DNA of 64,000 bases from Tyto alba (taxonomy: Eukaryota > Chordata > Aves > Strigiformes > Tytonidae), in assembly GCF_018691265.1 (NCBI RefSeq), contig NW_024881316.1, positions 21,739,819 through 21,803,818 on the forward strand, read 5' to 3'. Every line of letters begins with the position of its first letter. Position 1 is the stretch's first letter. The position numbers and the translations under genes were made by a program. Below the pieces are notes generated by a model. The model ran no database searches. It was not told the origin of the DNA and saw only the letters and a program-made list of their open reading frames with translations. Shown here piece by piece: positions 22,629 to 37,406 of this stretch.

Positions 22629-25600
22629 CTGTATTTCAAAGATAAAGATATTGAAAAAATATGAGGCTGTTGATTATTTATGCTATTTAAGAAAAAATCT
22701 AATGAGTTGTATTCACTCCATCTAAACTTACTTGCTTTCAAATTAGATATCTAGTCCAAAGGAGTTTGTATAACTATGTGGAATGATGGCAAAAATTAAA
22801 AATTCATACAATACTCAGGCTATTATTGCTCACTAGGCCTTTTTGCCATTCAGCTAAAAGTTGACAGCTTGTCTTTAAGTTACCTACCTTCATTGAAATA
22901 TAGAGGTCAGTGATAAATTATGAATATTCTGAAAATATAAAAGAACAGGCTTGCAAAATAAAATTTATCTCTTTCTCACAATCTTTTTTTCTGCACTGAT
23001 AACCCCTTCTTTCTGTTGCAATTACTGCAATTTCAAATCTACTTGAAAACTCAAGGTTGTGAACCATAATGATAAATGGAATACATTTTATGAATTTCTG
23101 TAGTACCATGAAAAATAATAGTATAATCAGGAACAAAGTTATCTGAATTTGAAACAACTTTCTATTTCTTAAGTCCTGTTAGTATGGTGCACCTTCCAAT
23201 CTCTTGTTGAATGCAGAATTTAAAAAATTAGATTTTGTTGGTAATTTTATGTAATTAAATTTTATGTTAAATTTGGCATTCTGGTAAATCAAATTCTGTC
23301 TGGGGGCAAATGCTGACTTTTAACTCAAAAAGATGCTCTGAACTTGAGCTAGAAATTGACATAGTAAATTCTTGTCTGCCCTTCAGTGACCAGAAAAAAG
23401 AGAGGGCATAATTTAACCTCTATTCCTCAAGGTATCATCCACCAGAATTTAAACTTTTTGCTTGATAGAATAAGAGATGTTACAGATGACTGTATTCCCT
23501 ATAAAAAACAAGGATAGCTGTTATTTTTACCTATATTATTATATGGTTTAAGAATCACAGAATCTATGATTCTATATTATTAACTAAAAACGTAACATAC
23601 TTCAGTTGTATTGCCAATGCTGTTAGAGTGTATTTATAATTATAAGCATGTTCAATTTAGCATAATAAAGCAAAATCAGGTAACAAAAAACATCACAGTA
23701 ACTTTCATAGTAGTTTATTTTGGATTGTATGTACGTTTCTAGGATGAAATAGCTCATCCTAAAAAAAGAGATGACTGGTAAATCCTGTCTCATTTAGAAA
23801 CTTTTAGTTTCATTTGAAAATCAGTACAAGAAATAAATTTTACTTATCTGTGGTTTTGTTTGCACAACTATAGTATCCTAGGAATAGATTCATTTATAAT
23901 GTACATATATACATATTATATGTGAAGAAAGACTATTGTGAGCTCCTTTCTTCATGTCTGTGACTGTTGGTGACCTCTGATTTCAATAAAGTTGTTCCAT
24001 TTCCTAGACAACACATATTGAAAATAGAGATATATTTTTGTTTCTCATTTGCAATGTTGTTTGCTTGCAAGCATAACTCTCAAAATTGTGTAATGTAATT
24101 AATAATTCACCACAAAGACTTGAAGATTTAGGTTTTCACTAGTGTACAAGACATACAAAGAAATGTTTTATGATGGTGAGCAAAAAAAAAAAAATACTTC
24201 TGAAGCTACTTCTGCCTTGTCAGTGGTCATTTTGACATGAGTTAAGCTTTATGTTTTCTGTACTGACTGTCCCAGTGAGAATGCCTGTATAGACTGCTGG
24301 TAGAATGGAAGAGTTTTTAAGTCTTTCCAGTGGTTAAGGTGCATTCCTGGCCAATAATTTTGTTGTATTTGCACTATTCTCCATCTCTAGAGTAGAGGAC
24401 CATGCCTGAAAATAATAATGAAGATTGATATTCTCAGTTTAGACTAATTTTTTTATTATGTCCTTTTTCCCTAAGATAAGTAGAACATTTTGGTAATACT
24501 CTTCACACCCTGAATTTCATTTCTGTCAATTATTAATTTTAAAGATATACCAGGCCGTTCAAGACAACATATTTCTTTTTCTTACTATAATTGAAATGGT
24601 AAAAGGAATAGGACTAATGAAGGATGTTTGCAAACTTTGTCATATCAATATTCATATGTTTAAACAGAATCAGATGTTTAATGACCATGGTAATCTCTAA
24701 TGTCTGTTCAATATTTCATTTTTATGTATATTACAAATATGTTGGTAATTGGATATATGAATAGATTGATAGCTTTTCATGCTATAATCTTCAGAAAACA
24801 CAGTTTAAGTACTGTATGATTCAGAACATCCTAACAACTTCCTGTTTAGCAGCCCCTCTTATCAAAAGTGACATAAATAATAGCTCGTGTAATTTTCAGA
24901 ATCAAGAATAACCAGAAAATCTCATTTTCCAAATAAAGCTCTAGGATTAATAATCACACTAAAGAAACAGTTTCAGTGTGCTGTTGATAATAGAAGTAGT
25001 TATTTATTATTTTCTTAGTAACTGATATTGTTAATAGCAGTTATAATTTTATGTGATTTTGCTGAAGCTGTATGTCACAATTTACTGTGTCTTCTAAAGA
25101 CAATGATCTGCGGTTTCATCAGAATTAAGGTATACATTATAAAACATAATGAACGCACATTTCATCATCTTTTATTTTTAGATTTGGCTTTGTGTTATAA
25201 TTTTAAAATTCCAAGTTTCAAAGAAACTCAATGTTTCTGAGAGGAAAATAGCAAGATTAAAGTTCTAATAGTCTGTATAACCCAATTCCCATATTCTGGA
25301 TACATCTGCTTTGAAAATTATACTATTTGCCTTTCAGCAGTGTTACAGCTAAAGCATTTGTCAGTGTTCTTTTTATTATATCATGGAAATTCTAAACGGC
25401 ATTTAACCTAATTTTCCAGAATTTTGCTAAGCTCTTCAGAACTTTCCCTTCATGTATTAAAGGAGGCACTGCTTTAATGGTGCATACTGATCCTTTCAGT
25501 TGTGCCATGGCCCCTTTTTTCCTGTGTGCTGCATGAAGCTTTGTATTCCAAGTACTGTCGGTGTGATTACTTACTCACTGAAATTTCTCTACATAGTTTC

Positions 25601-28020
25601 TGCTCCGTGATCTCATGTGATTCACTTTTCCTTCTTCTTGTGGCTGGGTGAGACTGAGTGAAACAGATAGTAAAGATTTCAAAATACTTGGCTGTTCCCT
25701 CTGTTCCAAGGAAGAAGCAGGATGCAGAGCTCTTCTGATCTGTTTGGAAGAAAGAACAGTTCTTTCACATACATGATAGTACAGAGGGATTTCAGTGAAA
25801 AGGCACTGGGTATTCTACACAAAACAATGCAGATATCTGATATATTGAAAATTATTTTTTCAATATTGCTCAATATTTTGCCAGTTACACTATTTGTTTA
25901 TTTATTTCTAAAGTACATAGAATTCTGTAAAATCCATTAGCTCACTATCTGGTAACCCAGTGCTTCACACAGAGGACTTCTCAGACAGCTGCTTGGTTTC
26001 TGTTAGTTTGGCACAGTGCATGGAACTATAGCAATAGAGTGTATTGCCAAATAGCTTATGAAGGTGCCGTGTTGTCTTCTTCCTAAGTGAGATGATAGTA
26101 AATGTTTACGGTGTTATATTTGTGAGTTCTGAAGAGCTAGACCAAAAAAAAAATCTGTGAAGGCAAAGCAATTTTTAAATTCTCTTCCTCAAGCCTGTTG
26201 TTGCTTAAGTGGAAGATCAATACAGAAATAAAATTGGTTCAGTGTGCTTGTAACAGCTTGCAATTCTCTACAGGTTTGCTTCAGCTAAAAGCAATAGGAA
26301 GTGTTATTTGCTCTGTAGATATTGAAAATCAGTAAAAAATAAAAAATAAATAAATAAAAAATAGGCAGCTAGTCTTTGCATGAGTATCCAAAAAAGGAGT
26401 GGTGGAGGGAAGGGGAAGAAAATTTATCTCCTGACAAACCAGTCTGGCTCTCCGATACACCCCATGAGCACCAGTAATTGTAGAGGAATTGGAGGGCAGG
26501 TCTCCACAAACAACAAAACAGGCAGTGAAGTCACACAGGCCAGACTGCTGAAGGGTTAGCTGAATTTTCTGCTCTGTGCTGAGGAGAAGGGAGCAGTTCT
26601 TGGTCTAGGTGATCAGCTCCTAACTCAGCAGCAAACTCCCTCCATGGTTTTCAAGAGTTTGGTTAATCTTAGCTTGTTAGTTTGCACGGTTCTGAAGTGG
26701 GAGTAGTACTTGCCTATCTCAGAAAGATGTTCAAAAAAATGGATGTTCTGAGGCCAACTAAAGTTTTTAAACAGACTTTTTAAAATGTGGCATTGGGATC
26801 CTGGTGCATGATTGGCATTTTGTACTATACTTAGTCCAGCTCTGTTACATCACAGGACCCCAGGTATACTAACTTGAGATCTCCGCTTCATACAGTTCAT
26901 TGCAAATCCTTTTTTTTCATGGGGGAAGAGAGAAATAATAAATGGCAAGAGTTATTCTATTAGTAGTAATTGTATTTTATTTTAATTGCTATAACCTTAT
27001 TTTTTATAACTTCTTGCTTTCTAAATAAATTTCAGGCAGATATTTGATATACAATTTGCACATATGCAGAGAAGAAGGAACAAACTAAGACAATAGAAGC
27101 TGATTGTTTCAAGACTAGCCATTTTAGGTCTAGTTTTACATACTGGCAGTAAGAAAATTTAGTGCTTCAAATTGAATCACTTGATGAAAGAGAGTATTGA
27201 GTAAAATTTAAGCATGCATTTGTTAAATAGTCCTCCTTAGTAGTCAGGTTAGAGACAGAGAGACTTGTGATCTGCATCTTTCTTTAAGTCTGAAAGAAAA
27301 TCATTTAAGGAACACAACTGAGGAAGGAGTGTATTTCTCTCCCTTTGACTGAGATACATCAATTCTGTGATGAATTTGTTTTCTGGAATGTAATTAATTT
27401 ATGTGGGAGAAACTTTTTATTCATCTCTCCACTACCTTGACTTTTCTTATTATCCTTTGATTGTTCTTTGAAGTGTACATTGACCTGGCTCTTTATTAGA
27501 CCATAAACTGTCCATGAAACTTTCTTCTCTGCTTCCTTACCATTGCATGCCTTTTGTCCCACTCTCTTTAGCTTTGTTGATCTATTTTCTATGTAGTTAC
27601 TGATGCTGCTGTTACATTTGTAATCACCTTCATCAAAAGATACTTTGTCATTTTGTGACTATTGCTTGATCTTGTCCTGGACATGTCTGGAAATACAAAA
27701 TTAGATAAAAATGCACTTCACTGGAGGCTGATTGCAGAGACAAAATTAAGCTGTGGGTAAATATAGCAGAAACTAGAGGGCAGAAGCCTTCACCAGAAAC
27801 AGGTTAGGCATGCAGATTTGTGCTAGTATTACATCATGCAGTTCAAAACAAATAAAGATATTTTAAAATAGCTAGGACTAGTTTTTAAAAGCATTGCTAT
27901 CATACTGGTACTAACCAAGTTATACAATAAGACACTTAGATTTTCAGCTAATAAATTTGCATCCATATGTCAATAGCTTAATCTTTTAGCAAAGTGCATG
28001 CAAAGTTTATAGAAACAAGG

Positions 28021-28848
28021 TGTAACGGGTGCAGGTTCCACGGCGCTGGCAGTGGGGCTGCAGAGCTGACCTCTGTGAGGGGAGGCCGGGGCTGCCCCGC
28101 GCCAGACACAGCCGGTTCCAGCCGGCTCCAACCCACCCACCGCAGGGCACGGCTCGGCCCCACAGACACCGTGGGGGTGCCTCGGGGGGAAGGTATGTAA
28201 GAAAGGGCAGAATGCTGCACAGGTAGAATGAGGATTAAGGGGCAGGGGAGTGAGAAACAATCCTGTGAGCACTAAGTTCGGAGAAGAAGGAGGGGAGGAG
28301 GTGCTCCAGGCACCAGAGCAGAGATTCCCCTGCAGCCTGTGGAGACATCATGACTGAACAGATATCCACACTGTAGCCTGTAGGCTTGCAGCAGGTGCGT
28401 GTTTCATGAAGGAACTATGGCCTGTGGAAATCCCAGGCTGTAGCAGGGGAAAAGTGTGAGAGGGAAGGAGTACCGGAGAGGAGCTGTTATGGACTGAACA
28501 CACCTCCCCATCCCCCATCTTCCTCTTGTAATTCTTAGAGTGGGGAGATAAAGGAGTTGAGAATGGAGTAAAGTTGAGCCTGGAAGAAAAGGACTTAGGG
28601 AAAAGATGTTTTCATTTTTATCTTTGTTTCTTACCACCCAAATCTATTTAATTGACAATAATTTAAAATAATTTTCCTCACACCAAGTCTGTTTTGCCCA
28701 TGATGGTAACTGGTAAGTGATCTCCCTGTCTTTATCCCAACCCAGGAGCCTTGTCATCTTATTCCCTCACCCCCATTGTCATGTTGAGGATGGGGAATGA
28801 GAGCAGATGGGTGGGCATCTGGCAGTTGACCAAAGGCAACTCACCACA
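28021..28848 (+). mobile_element. Solo LTR, family A, about 830 bp
   Basis: Plus-strand LTR beginning TGTAACGGGTGCAGG (28021), with the family's U5-like end GGCAGTTGACCAAAGGCAAC near 28821-28840. The 5' third (28040-28190) is strongly GC-rich, unlike the other copies. The TATA region is TATGTAAGAAAGGG (28193), against TATTTAAGAAGGGG elsewhere. The downstream part (CAAGTCTGTTTTGCCCATGA and CCCCATTGTCATG) aligns with the reverse complement of 6580-6700. It is a divergent subfamily of the same LTR. Confidence 0.75.
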
Positions 28849-30658
28849 GGAGGAACTGTAAAGTGATACAGAAAGTGATTTTTCTACATTCCTTGCATAT
28901 GTAGTTGTGTGGGTAAAACTTTGTAATAAATACATGACCTCTGTAGTTTATTTGAATTATAAATAGTGCTGCCTTATGTTGAATAAAGTTTTATTCTTCT
29001 GATGTTCAGTTAGAAGGTAAAGGTGATTATATTGTAGAATTTTTGTAATCACATTAAATGTATTAACGTATACTGAACATAGAAAAGTAAGTAATGTCTA
29101 GCACTACTGGTGCTATTGTCTTTCTAGAGGCATGAAAAACATCTGATGCATTACAGGATATTTCAGGATATAATAAGTATTTTAACACAGTTTGTAAACA
29201 GGTTGTCTGTGGCTGTGGAAACCCTGTGCTTTGCTCTGAAATGACAAAACTTTATATAAGGGCAAGTCTGCATTTGAGCTCACACTCCAAGTGAACTGTA
29301 TTAAACAGACATGTGATGTGGAGGTTTGGAGTACATTAAAATAAAATTCTTGTCCAGGCTGTGGACTGCCTTTTCTGGAGGCTTTGTTCAACTGCAGTAT
29401 CACATGTTTGCTGTACATTTTCATGCTTGGGGAAACTGTGTTTATATAGCACTAATTCACATCAGTGCCTTGGGATATGTGTCCCTGTGGTTTTTCATCT
29501 ACAGCTTCTGTGCAGTTTGCCATGCTGGTCAGCCTTTTGCGTTGATGATGGGTATGACTTCCTACAGAACTGATGGTTTTAGTGAGAACACCAGGAACTA
29601 GGGATCTATACATTGTCACAGAAATTGTTTTATCCCCTCTACCGTTCACATTGTCTTGTCAGAGCTATCAGCACATAGGGGACTAGTAGTAATGAAAGAT
29701 GTGAATGTAGGAGCTATAGTGTAGCATGCTGTGTTGCTACTAAATTACTCAGAAGCTGTTCAAAACACCTTCAGAAAATACATTTTCTCTTGCATTTGAA
29801 TACATTTATGTAAATCTTATAGGTGGTTTGGCCCCTGAGTTTTGTTCCCAGCACTGTCAGAAACAGTCTTCTGAAAGCTCTTTTGTCCACCCATCTGGAA
29901 AATAAGAGGATTGTACTTGCCTGCCTTCTGGGGGAGAGTGTAAGTTTTGCTCAATAGCAAATGTTGTGAAAAACACAAATCTAAACAGAAGTCTAGGGCT
30001 GACGTAAGACAAGACATGATCTGACTATTTCTTTCCTTGGCTGAAATAGATGAAAAGCACTCTTCCTGAATCAGCCAAAGTGGAAGGTGTTTATTATTAA
30101 GATTGTGAGTTCTTCCTTCACCTTTAGCAGAAGAAAAGCACATATCACTTTGTTTTAGTGAATTTATTTGAACCAAATACTTACCCCTATAATGTTTCTG
30201 TAGAGTCTCCTTTACCCCAGATTTCTAACTGTATTTGACGTAGGTAGTGAACCTGTCACTTCTATCATATCATTTTGTAAATGCTGTTTTTCCAATTCCC
30301 ATGTAGAGCAGCATGTACACAAGCAGTTTTACTGAAAACATAAAGAGGATATATGTAAGGTAAAACAGGCTCACAGTGACACATGAGTGGAGTTTGCTGG
30401 TTTCTTGATGAAGACAATAATCATCAAAGTATCCTATGCCAAATGTGTGCACATGTTTTTCAATTTTGTAACTCAGTGCAGTGATGCACAGAGGTCCTCC
30501 CAGCCAATGATGCAGTATTGTTGGTCTTGCTAAATACCCAGTTCCTCTTCCCAGGGCTAGGAATGCTTTCTAAAGCCTGTATTATTTCATCTGTTTCCTC
30601 TTAATCTGTTTAAACCTCAAATTTAAGCCAGAAAGTTTTTGGGTTTATTTTGTTGTTG

Positions 30659-30676
30659 TTTTTTTTTTTTTTTTTT
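30659..30676. repeat. Poly-T tract
   Basis: A run of 18 T preceded by TTG repeats. Confidence 0.9.
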
Positions 30677-31720
30677 CCAAAACACAGAGCACATATTTAA
30701 TAATAGGGAAATTCTCTAATCAGTAATAGAGAAAAGCGGTAAGCATCACTATTTGCCTTGTCTCTAATAAAAAATGAAAAATGTCTCAGAATGCTAAAAA
30801 GTAATCCTGTAACATTCAAGTGTTCACACATTCCAACACATACAACATTCATTCATACTGAATGACAAATGGCTGTTTATTATTGCATATATTATATTTC
30901 AGAAAAAAAAAAAAAAAGTATTTAGAGCCAATTTAACATCTGCAACATTGTATTTTCTTGTGAGTTTTACACGGATCAGCATCTTACAGCTTCGGAATTA
31001 ATGTATCTGTTATTAAAGTCCTCTTTGCTCAGGAAGCTAGTGTCAATCTTACTGGGCAGGCAATTGAAGAGAAGGCTGATTAACTTAGTATCATTAGCTG
31101 TGAACTGCTGCAGAAATTCTGCTGATCTGGCTAAAAAATCAGATTCGGTAATTTGGGTTTTAGTTGGATCAGATCTCTAATCACATTCCCTGAACAGCTG
31201 CATCAAGGTGTTATTGGGCACCATTCTTTCTGGCAGCAACACAGTCTCAGATTGACTAAAACTGCTGCTTATTTTTTAGATTAAATATGAAATATTATGT
31301 AGATTAAATATGAAATATTTTACCACTCAAGCAACTATGGCTGTCAGACCCACAAAGAGGCCTAGATCTTGGAAAGTCCTCTCTCATTCTTTTTAACAGA
31401 TTCTGCTAATTCTTACTTTGATGTGTCAATGTGTTGAAGACAAACTTTGTCCAAAGGCAGCGGGTCCAACACTGTCAGAATTAGTTCACTTCATACCACT
31501 GCTTTGTGTTTTAAGGTGATTTGTCCATATAATTTTAATTACAGCTGATCATGTTTTCCGACAGATTTGCAGCAAGATTATGGGGATTTTTGGTAGATTT
31601 TATCTTCTTGTTCATGTAGTAGTAAATCAGTAATTAAATGCAGAACACATATTTTTGCTTTCACTTAAAATTCTTTCTATGATGGTGCATGGGGTTTGTT
31701 GTTTGGTTTTTGGTGTGAGT

Positions 31721-31747
31721 TTGTTTTGTTTTGTTTTGTTTTGTTTT
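31721..31747. repeat. (TTTTG)n microsatellite
   Basis: About five TTTTG units. Confidence 0.9.
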
Positions 31748-33468
31748 TAACTACGGAAAATCTACTTTAAGAAGACACAGAAAGGATAAGATGTCATTTT
31801 TCTCAGTTATGAGCAGGAAGACTGTTAAGTATGCCAAAGGTTGCACACTGAATACAGAAGACCAAAGGGCCAACACATGTACAGCTCCATTAAGCAGGAA
31901 ATAAAGCAGCACAGAATTGTTCAGTTTAAATTCAGTCTGATCTGCAAGAAGATATTATATTTCATCTCACCTTACACAAGTTCTTGAACTAAATATGAAC
32001 TAACATTTTGCCACCTGCAACTTCCACAACATAGTGCTGCTGCATCTTCAAATGATTAAATAAATTAAATTGCCTAATAACTGGGATAATTGTAGGTATG
32101 TAGTCTATACTTTTAAAATCTCATTGCATACCTTTAAGCAAAAGGTAGACAAAAAATCAGAGATTTTATTCCTTCAAACTGCATGTCCAATCATTTGAGA
32201 TCTTTTAGATGTCAGCAGCTGAGTGTATCCCTGTCCTTTTAATCCTAGATAATTGAATATCATTTTCTATGGGGTCCAAATAGCTTCTATAAAACTAATG
32301 TGCTTTAAATCACTGTAAAGGGTTGAGAGCAAGTAGATTCCAAAATGTTGAGCTGATCAAAGATGAGTATTAAACACTTTGCCTAATAAACTTCTTACTC
32401 TCTCCTTTGCAGTTTTCCCTCTGAAAATAATCATATGATCTATGTACATCAGTATAGAGTTGGTTTCTGTTTCAAGCCAGATAAGAGCTGTGTCTTCCCT
32501 ACCTACACCCAAACTGTTACATCAACATTCAGCAGTCACAACAGAAGACAAACAGAATTTTCTTTGCTCCCCAACCCTTCCTGAATGAGAAAAGGGTGAT
32601 AAAAGGAAGACGGTATAAAGAAAATGAAGCTAAATAATCATTAAGTAGATTTTCCATAATAGATTCCCCACACAACTTATTCTGTTTATCTAATTATATG
32701 CAGCACATATTACAGTTGAATCATCATCAGCAGGCACCCAGCTGTTCACATGCCAGGCACAGGTGTTTGGGTTTATTTTTTTTCTTCCTGACCAAACAGT
32801 AGCTTATTTTTGTTATTATTTTTTTAATTTGAAAAATAATCAATAACTATTTACCGAAAGCAGTGGTAGGATTAGCTGATTTAATCCTGCTCAACCTATC
32901 TTCCTGCCCACTCTCTTCCTCTGGCTTGAAAATGAAAGGCAGATGCATAACAGGGGAAGTTTTCCAGATTCATCATTAAGCAAAGCACTTAATATTGACT
33001 GAAGACAGACAAATATTTAACTGATGCAATTTAATCAGTACAGTGGGTTTGTTCTTGTCCTCACTTTCAGTGAGTGCTGGGATCTTTTTGGTAGCAAGTT
33101 CTATTACATTTCCACTGAACTTTATGTATATTATTCATTGACCTTAATGACTACAAAGTACGTAAGAAGTTCTTGGGCCAGGTGAGTCCCCCTCACAGTG
33201 ATACAAGTTCAAGTTCATTCTTGTGTTTCTTCCTGTGACCCAGAGAATAATACATCCCTTACTGTGTATTGGCCTGCCTTCAGTGAGAAGTCTGGAAAGT
33301 GATCCTACTCCATCTCAGCCCATTCTAGTTTCCACCTAGATGACTAGGCTGCTCTCTTGAAGTATGCACTCTGACATTTTACTGTTGTAGAAGACTAGAC
33401 AGAGGGTCTCCTACTAATCAAATTCCCTGACTACAAGCCTTCTATTTTACAGGAAATGCATACCTGTG

Positions 33469-33496
33469 TTTTTTTGTTTTTTTTTTTTTTTTTTTT
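33469..33496. repeat. Poly-T tract
   Basis: A T run interrupted by one G. Confidence 0.9.
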
Positions 33497-33689
33497 CACT
33501 GTGTTTTATGCTTGTCTTAACACATACATGTTTATTATGCTTACATGAGAGGTCATGCTCATTAAGGGAATGAGGAAAGGGTTTGGGCACCTCACTGCCT
33601 ATCTGTAAGCCTTAGGAGATGCAAGGAAGAAATTAAACAATGAGGTGCTCAGGGTAGGAACATCTGGAGCATGTGTCTGGTAACATTTT

Positions 33690-34165
33690 GAAGCACCCTT
33701 CTGAGGCACCCTGCTCACAAAAGAGGCTGGGATCCTGTGGGAAGAAGCAGCCCCTGCTGTTATAGTTCTGCACTGGAAGGATTGGAACATATGGGGGTGT
33801 CTCACACTGGAGCACCTAGGAAAATGCTGCAACCTGTGAGAGGGACTCAGGTTGGAGAAAAGTTTGTGAAGGACTGTCTCCTGTGAGTGGGGGAAAATGC
33901 TGGAGCAGGAGGATAATGACAGAAGGCCACCCCACCCCGAGATGGAAAAAATAGCAAAACTGACTACACCCCCCATTCACTGCCTCTTGTGTCGCTGGGG
34001 GAAGTAGAGATATCGGGAGCAGAGCTGAGCCCGGGAAGAAAGGAGGGGTGGGAGGAAGGTGCTTTCAAGACATGTTAATGCTTCTCACTGTCCTACTCTG
34101 CTGTTGAGTGATGTTGTTGATAGTTTCTGTATTAAATTTATGTTCTTTATGTCTCCTGGTCTGAG
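33690..34165 (+). mobile_element. Family A LTR fragment
   Basis: Plus-strand fragment matching the middle of the long family A LTR. GGATCCTGTGGGAAGAAG, GCACTGGAAGGATTGGAACA and TTCTCACTGTCCTACTCTG align with the reverse complement of 6740-7130. The 5' portion with CCAAT and TATA boxes, and the terminal U5 end, are missing. The region 33500-33690 just upstream is not clearly LTR. It is a relic. Confidence 0.75.
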
Positions 34166-37100
34166 CATTATGTGGTCACTAAGTCAAGTATTAATTTCAG
34201 TGATTTCCTCCAGTCATTCCTTTCATACCTCCATTGCTGGTTCCTTCCTCATGTTACTTACAGTACCAGTCTCCAGGAAGTGATTTACTTCTTCATGTTA
34301 CATTTGCGTCACTGCTATAGCTAATCCCTGGCAAATATTGTTGACTTCTCCCCACCAACCATGCTTAGTGACCGACTTCCTTACAATTAGCAGCCATGAA
34401 CACTTCTGCATAACATTTGTGTCTGACAAGTTTGTGGTGACCAGGGAGGACAATCCAGGGTCTCTCACACAGCGAGATCCAAAAAAAAAAAAACAGCTCC
34501 TCTGAGTAATCCTGTTTAGTTTGATGAACTGAATACTGACTGATGACGCTGTCACCTTAATAAAAATATGTAGTATTAGCTTTGGTTATCTTCTAATTAA
34601 GTGTTAAACTATCTCAAACTAACAGTTTCAGCAGTTACTGGATCTGTCATCTATGTGTGTATTTTTCTCCCTGTTATATTTGTCTATTATGAGCTATTCT
34701 CTTATATAGATGCTGGAAACCTCAGGCTGTCAAAGTACTTATGTTTTGGTACATAAAGGTAAAGTTTGTGATAAGTCTTGATATGATAAATATGTTTATG
34801 AACTCATTCATTTGTTTTGTAGTTCCCCAAAACTTCATAATATTTTTTTTACCAAAAGATAGACAGTCCATATATTTTCACCTTAATTTTACACTGAAAA
34901 AGTGATTTACTACTAAATAGATCAATTTAAGGGCAAGATCAAACAAAATGGGATTTATTTCTGCTGTGGGAATAAATCTGAATTAATTCACACTTCCAGG
35001 TGGGAACTTAGTGGTTTCACATTATTTAGTAGGATAGTTGACTATAATTTAATTTCTGCATATAATCTACACTGTTGCAAATCAGAGACAGCTTAATCTG
35101 AAATGAATTTTTGTCAGTTAGAAATATTTATTCTGATAAATTGAAACTTATTCAGTGTTTGAATTTTTACCTAAAGTATCTACATGGTTAGTAGCACTGA
35201 GCATCCCTTTGAAATTAAATAGTTGATCTCAGGTTGTTTTCTTGTAGTGGAATATTTTCGAATATCTCCAAATTCAGTATGTGTGTGAAGTGAAAAAGTT
35301 TACATCAAAATGGAGAAATAAAGTGCCTAATCCGTTAGGAAAACCAGATTGTACATACATAGCACCAGTCATTGTGGTATTTGTTTACACTTCCATAATT
35401 TCCTTAACTATTTATATTCATAAAATATAATCTTGTTAAAAGGCTACTGTGCTACATAAGATTTTGTCAGCCCGTGAAGAAATGTAGCACATTTCACATC
35501 GTACAATATTGTCCTTTTACATGAACACCTCATACTTCTGTTTCTAAAATCTGATTAATCTATCTTGTTTAAAAAACAGAAAACTTAATAAAGTGTGGCC
35601 AATGAACACACATTTACTCATATAAGTTAAATATATTATATTTACCTTTTTCTTTTTTTTGTAGTTAATATTCATGAATCTTGTGCAGTATTTATTTTCC
35701 AAATAATACACTTCAGCTCAAATATACATCTTTAATCAAAGTGATTGAAAAAAATAGGTGAGACATTTGTAATACATTGTAAAATGTACACCTAGCTATT
35801 TAAGTACTCTCTTGAAGCACATTCAAATTACATTATAATCTATATTTTACCTTTTTATATTCAAATAAGGAATAAGCATTATGATCCTTTACTTTCATAT
35901 ATATTTAAGAGTAGTTTTAAAGAAGATTGCAGCTAAAATACTTACAAATGTATCACCATAAAGCAGTCTTTTTTTTTCTTTTTTTTTAATGTTTATAGCT
36001 TAGCAAAATGTTATTAGCTGTTCATGTTAGATGCTGTGATTTAGACAGCTTCAAGTACAAAGAACCTATGAAAATATTATGAGAATCTTAATTTCTTTGA
36101 CATAGCAGTTCTAAAGCTCATATTTTTTTGATGATGGGGAAAAACAGCATATGTGTTATCATAAGCAGACTGCAATAAAATGCCTAATGACTCTGATCCA
36201 GATAAAATTGAGTGGACCCCTTTAATCAATTTAGATGACAACAGTAAACTTCAAGTTCTGTGCAATTCTGTATTTATTTATGTATTCTGAAAGCACAGAT
36301 CTGCTCCATTCTGCTCCTTTGTGTGTTCAAAGAAATAAGTATCAGTCATGAAACAGGTTTTTTTTTTAAATGCAATTAACTGATTATATTGCCTGGCAAT
36401 TAGGCTTCACAAATCAATAAATATTTAGTCTGGTAAGTGGTCATGTCATTTAATATTTCTGCCTTCTGTTATTGTCTTCAGGTGAGTTGGTCATGCTTTG
36501 TGAAAGTAGATTTGTAATATGCCCAGCACTTTTAGTAGCACTGCTACTTCTCTTTTATCCAAAAGCAGAGTTATTCTTACATGTGTTGAAGAGAACCTGA
36601 AAGGATTATGATGACCTTCCTTTTTACTGGTGGTGTCAAAACAGGGTACAAAATGTTGGTGAGGGTTGGAGGCACAGATATTACTCTCTTAACTGGTGTT
36701 ACAGCTTACTAAGAAAGACAAATCATTCATTCCCAGTTTCATCTGAGCTACAAATGGTGTACTATCCTTCTTTAGTATACTCTGCAGGTCTGCTTGGCCT
36801 TGTGTTTATGACAGCATAAGAAGTATCGCTTACCACAAATATGATGTTAGTGATAATTATTTCCATACATAGAAAACTATTGTTTGGTAATAACATATAA
36901 TTGCACTTTCAGTGAGTCTAAAATAATAATTTGCCAAATTAAGCAGTACAGTGGAGAACTCAATATCCCATTTTAAGAGGCTGTCCTGGGCTCCATATGC
37001 CCTGACTCATATCTTCTTGCTGCATTTTCAGCCGATTTTAAAGTAATTCAACTGAATTAGGCATTCTTACACCTTTACAGAAGAGCTGAGTAGAGACTAT

Positions 37101-37382
37101 AGATGCTTCAGCAGTTATTCCTGAATTCTAAGAGAGATTATATGTCTTCCTATTCCTTTGTTTCTGACTAGGATATTTCTGAGAATGTGAAGCAGCAAAT
37201 TACTTGAACATCATCAGCAGAGCCCAAGAACAGGCTGTCTGAATATCACTGTGAGAAGTTGGCATATGAAGTTTGCCTAAGTCTCAGTTAGGGCAATGTG
37301 AGAGTAACTCCAAGGTCCAAAGATTTAAGAATACAAAGGATTAGAAGATATGAGCCTTAAAGATTCTTAAGCCAAAATACCA

Positions 37383-37406
37383 TTTTTTTTTTTTTTTTTT
37401 TTTTTT
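37383..37406. repeat. Poly-T tract
   Basis: An uninterrupted run of 24 T. Confidence 0.95.

Noticed and set aside
23550..23582. ATTCTAT-like short repeat considered as a CR1 tail
   Set aside because: Only about 25 bp with no adjoining CR1 sequence; too short to support.
29326..29601. 91-codon plus-strand frame with hydrophobic segments
   Set aside because: No family match, no promoter or splice structure; hydrophobicity follows from T-rich sequence.
29817..30176. 119-codon minus-strand open frame
   Set aside because: No recognisable motif, no splice or regulatory context and AT-rich composition; probably chance.
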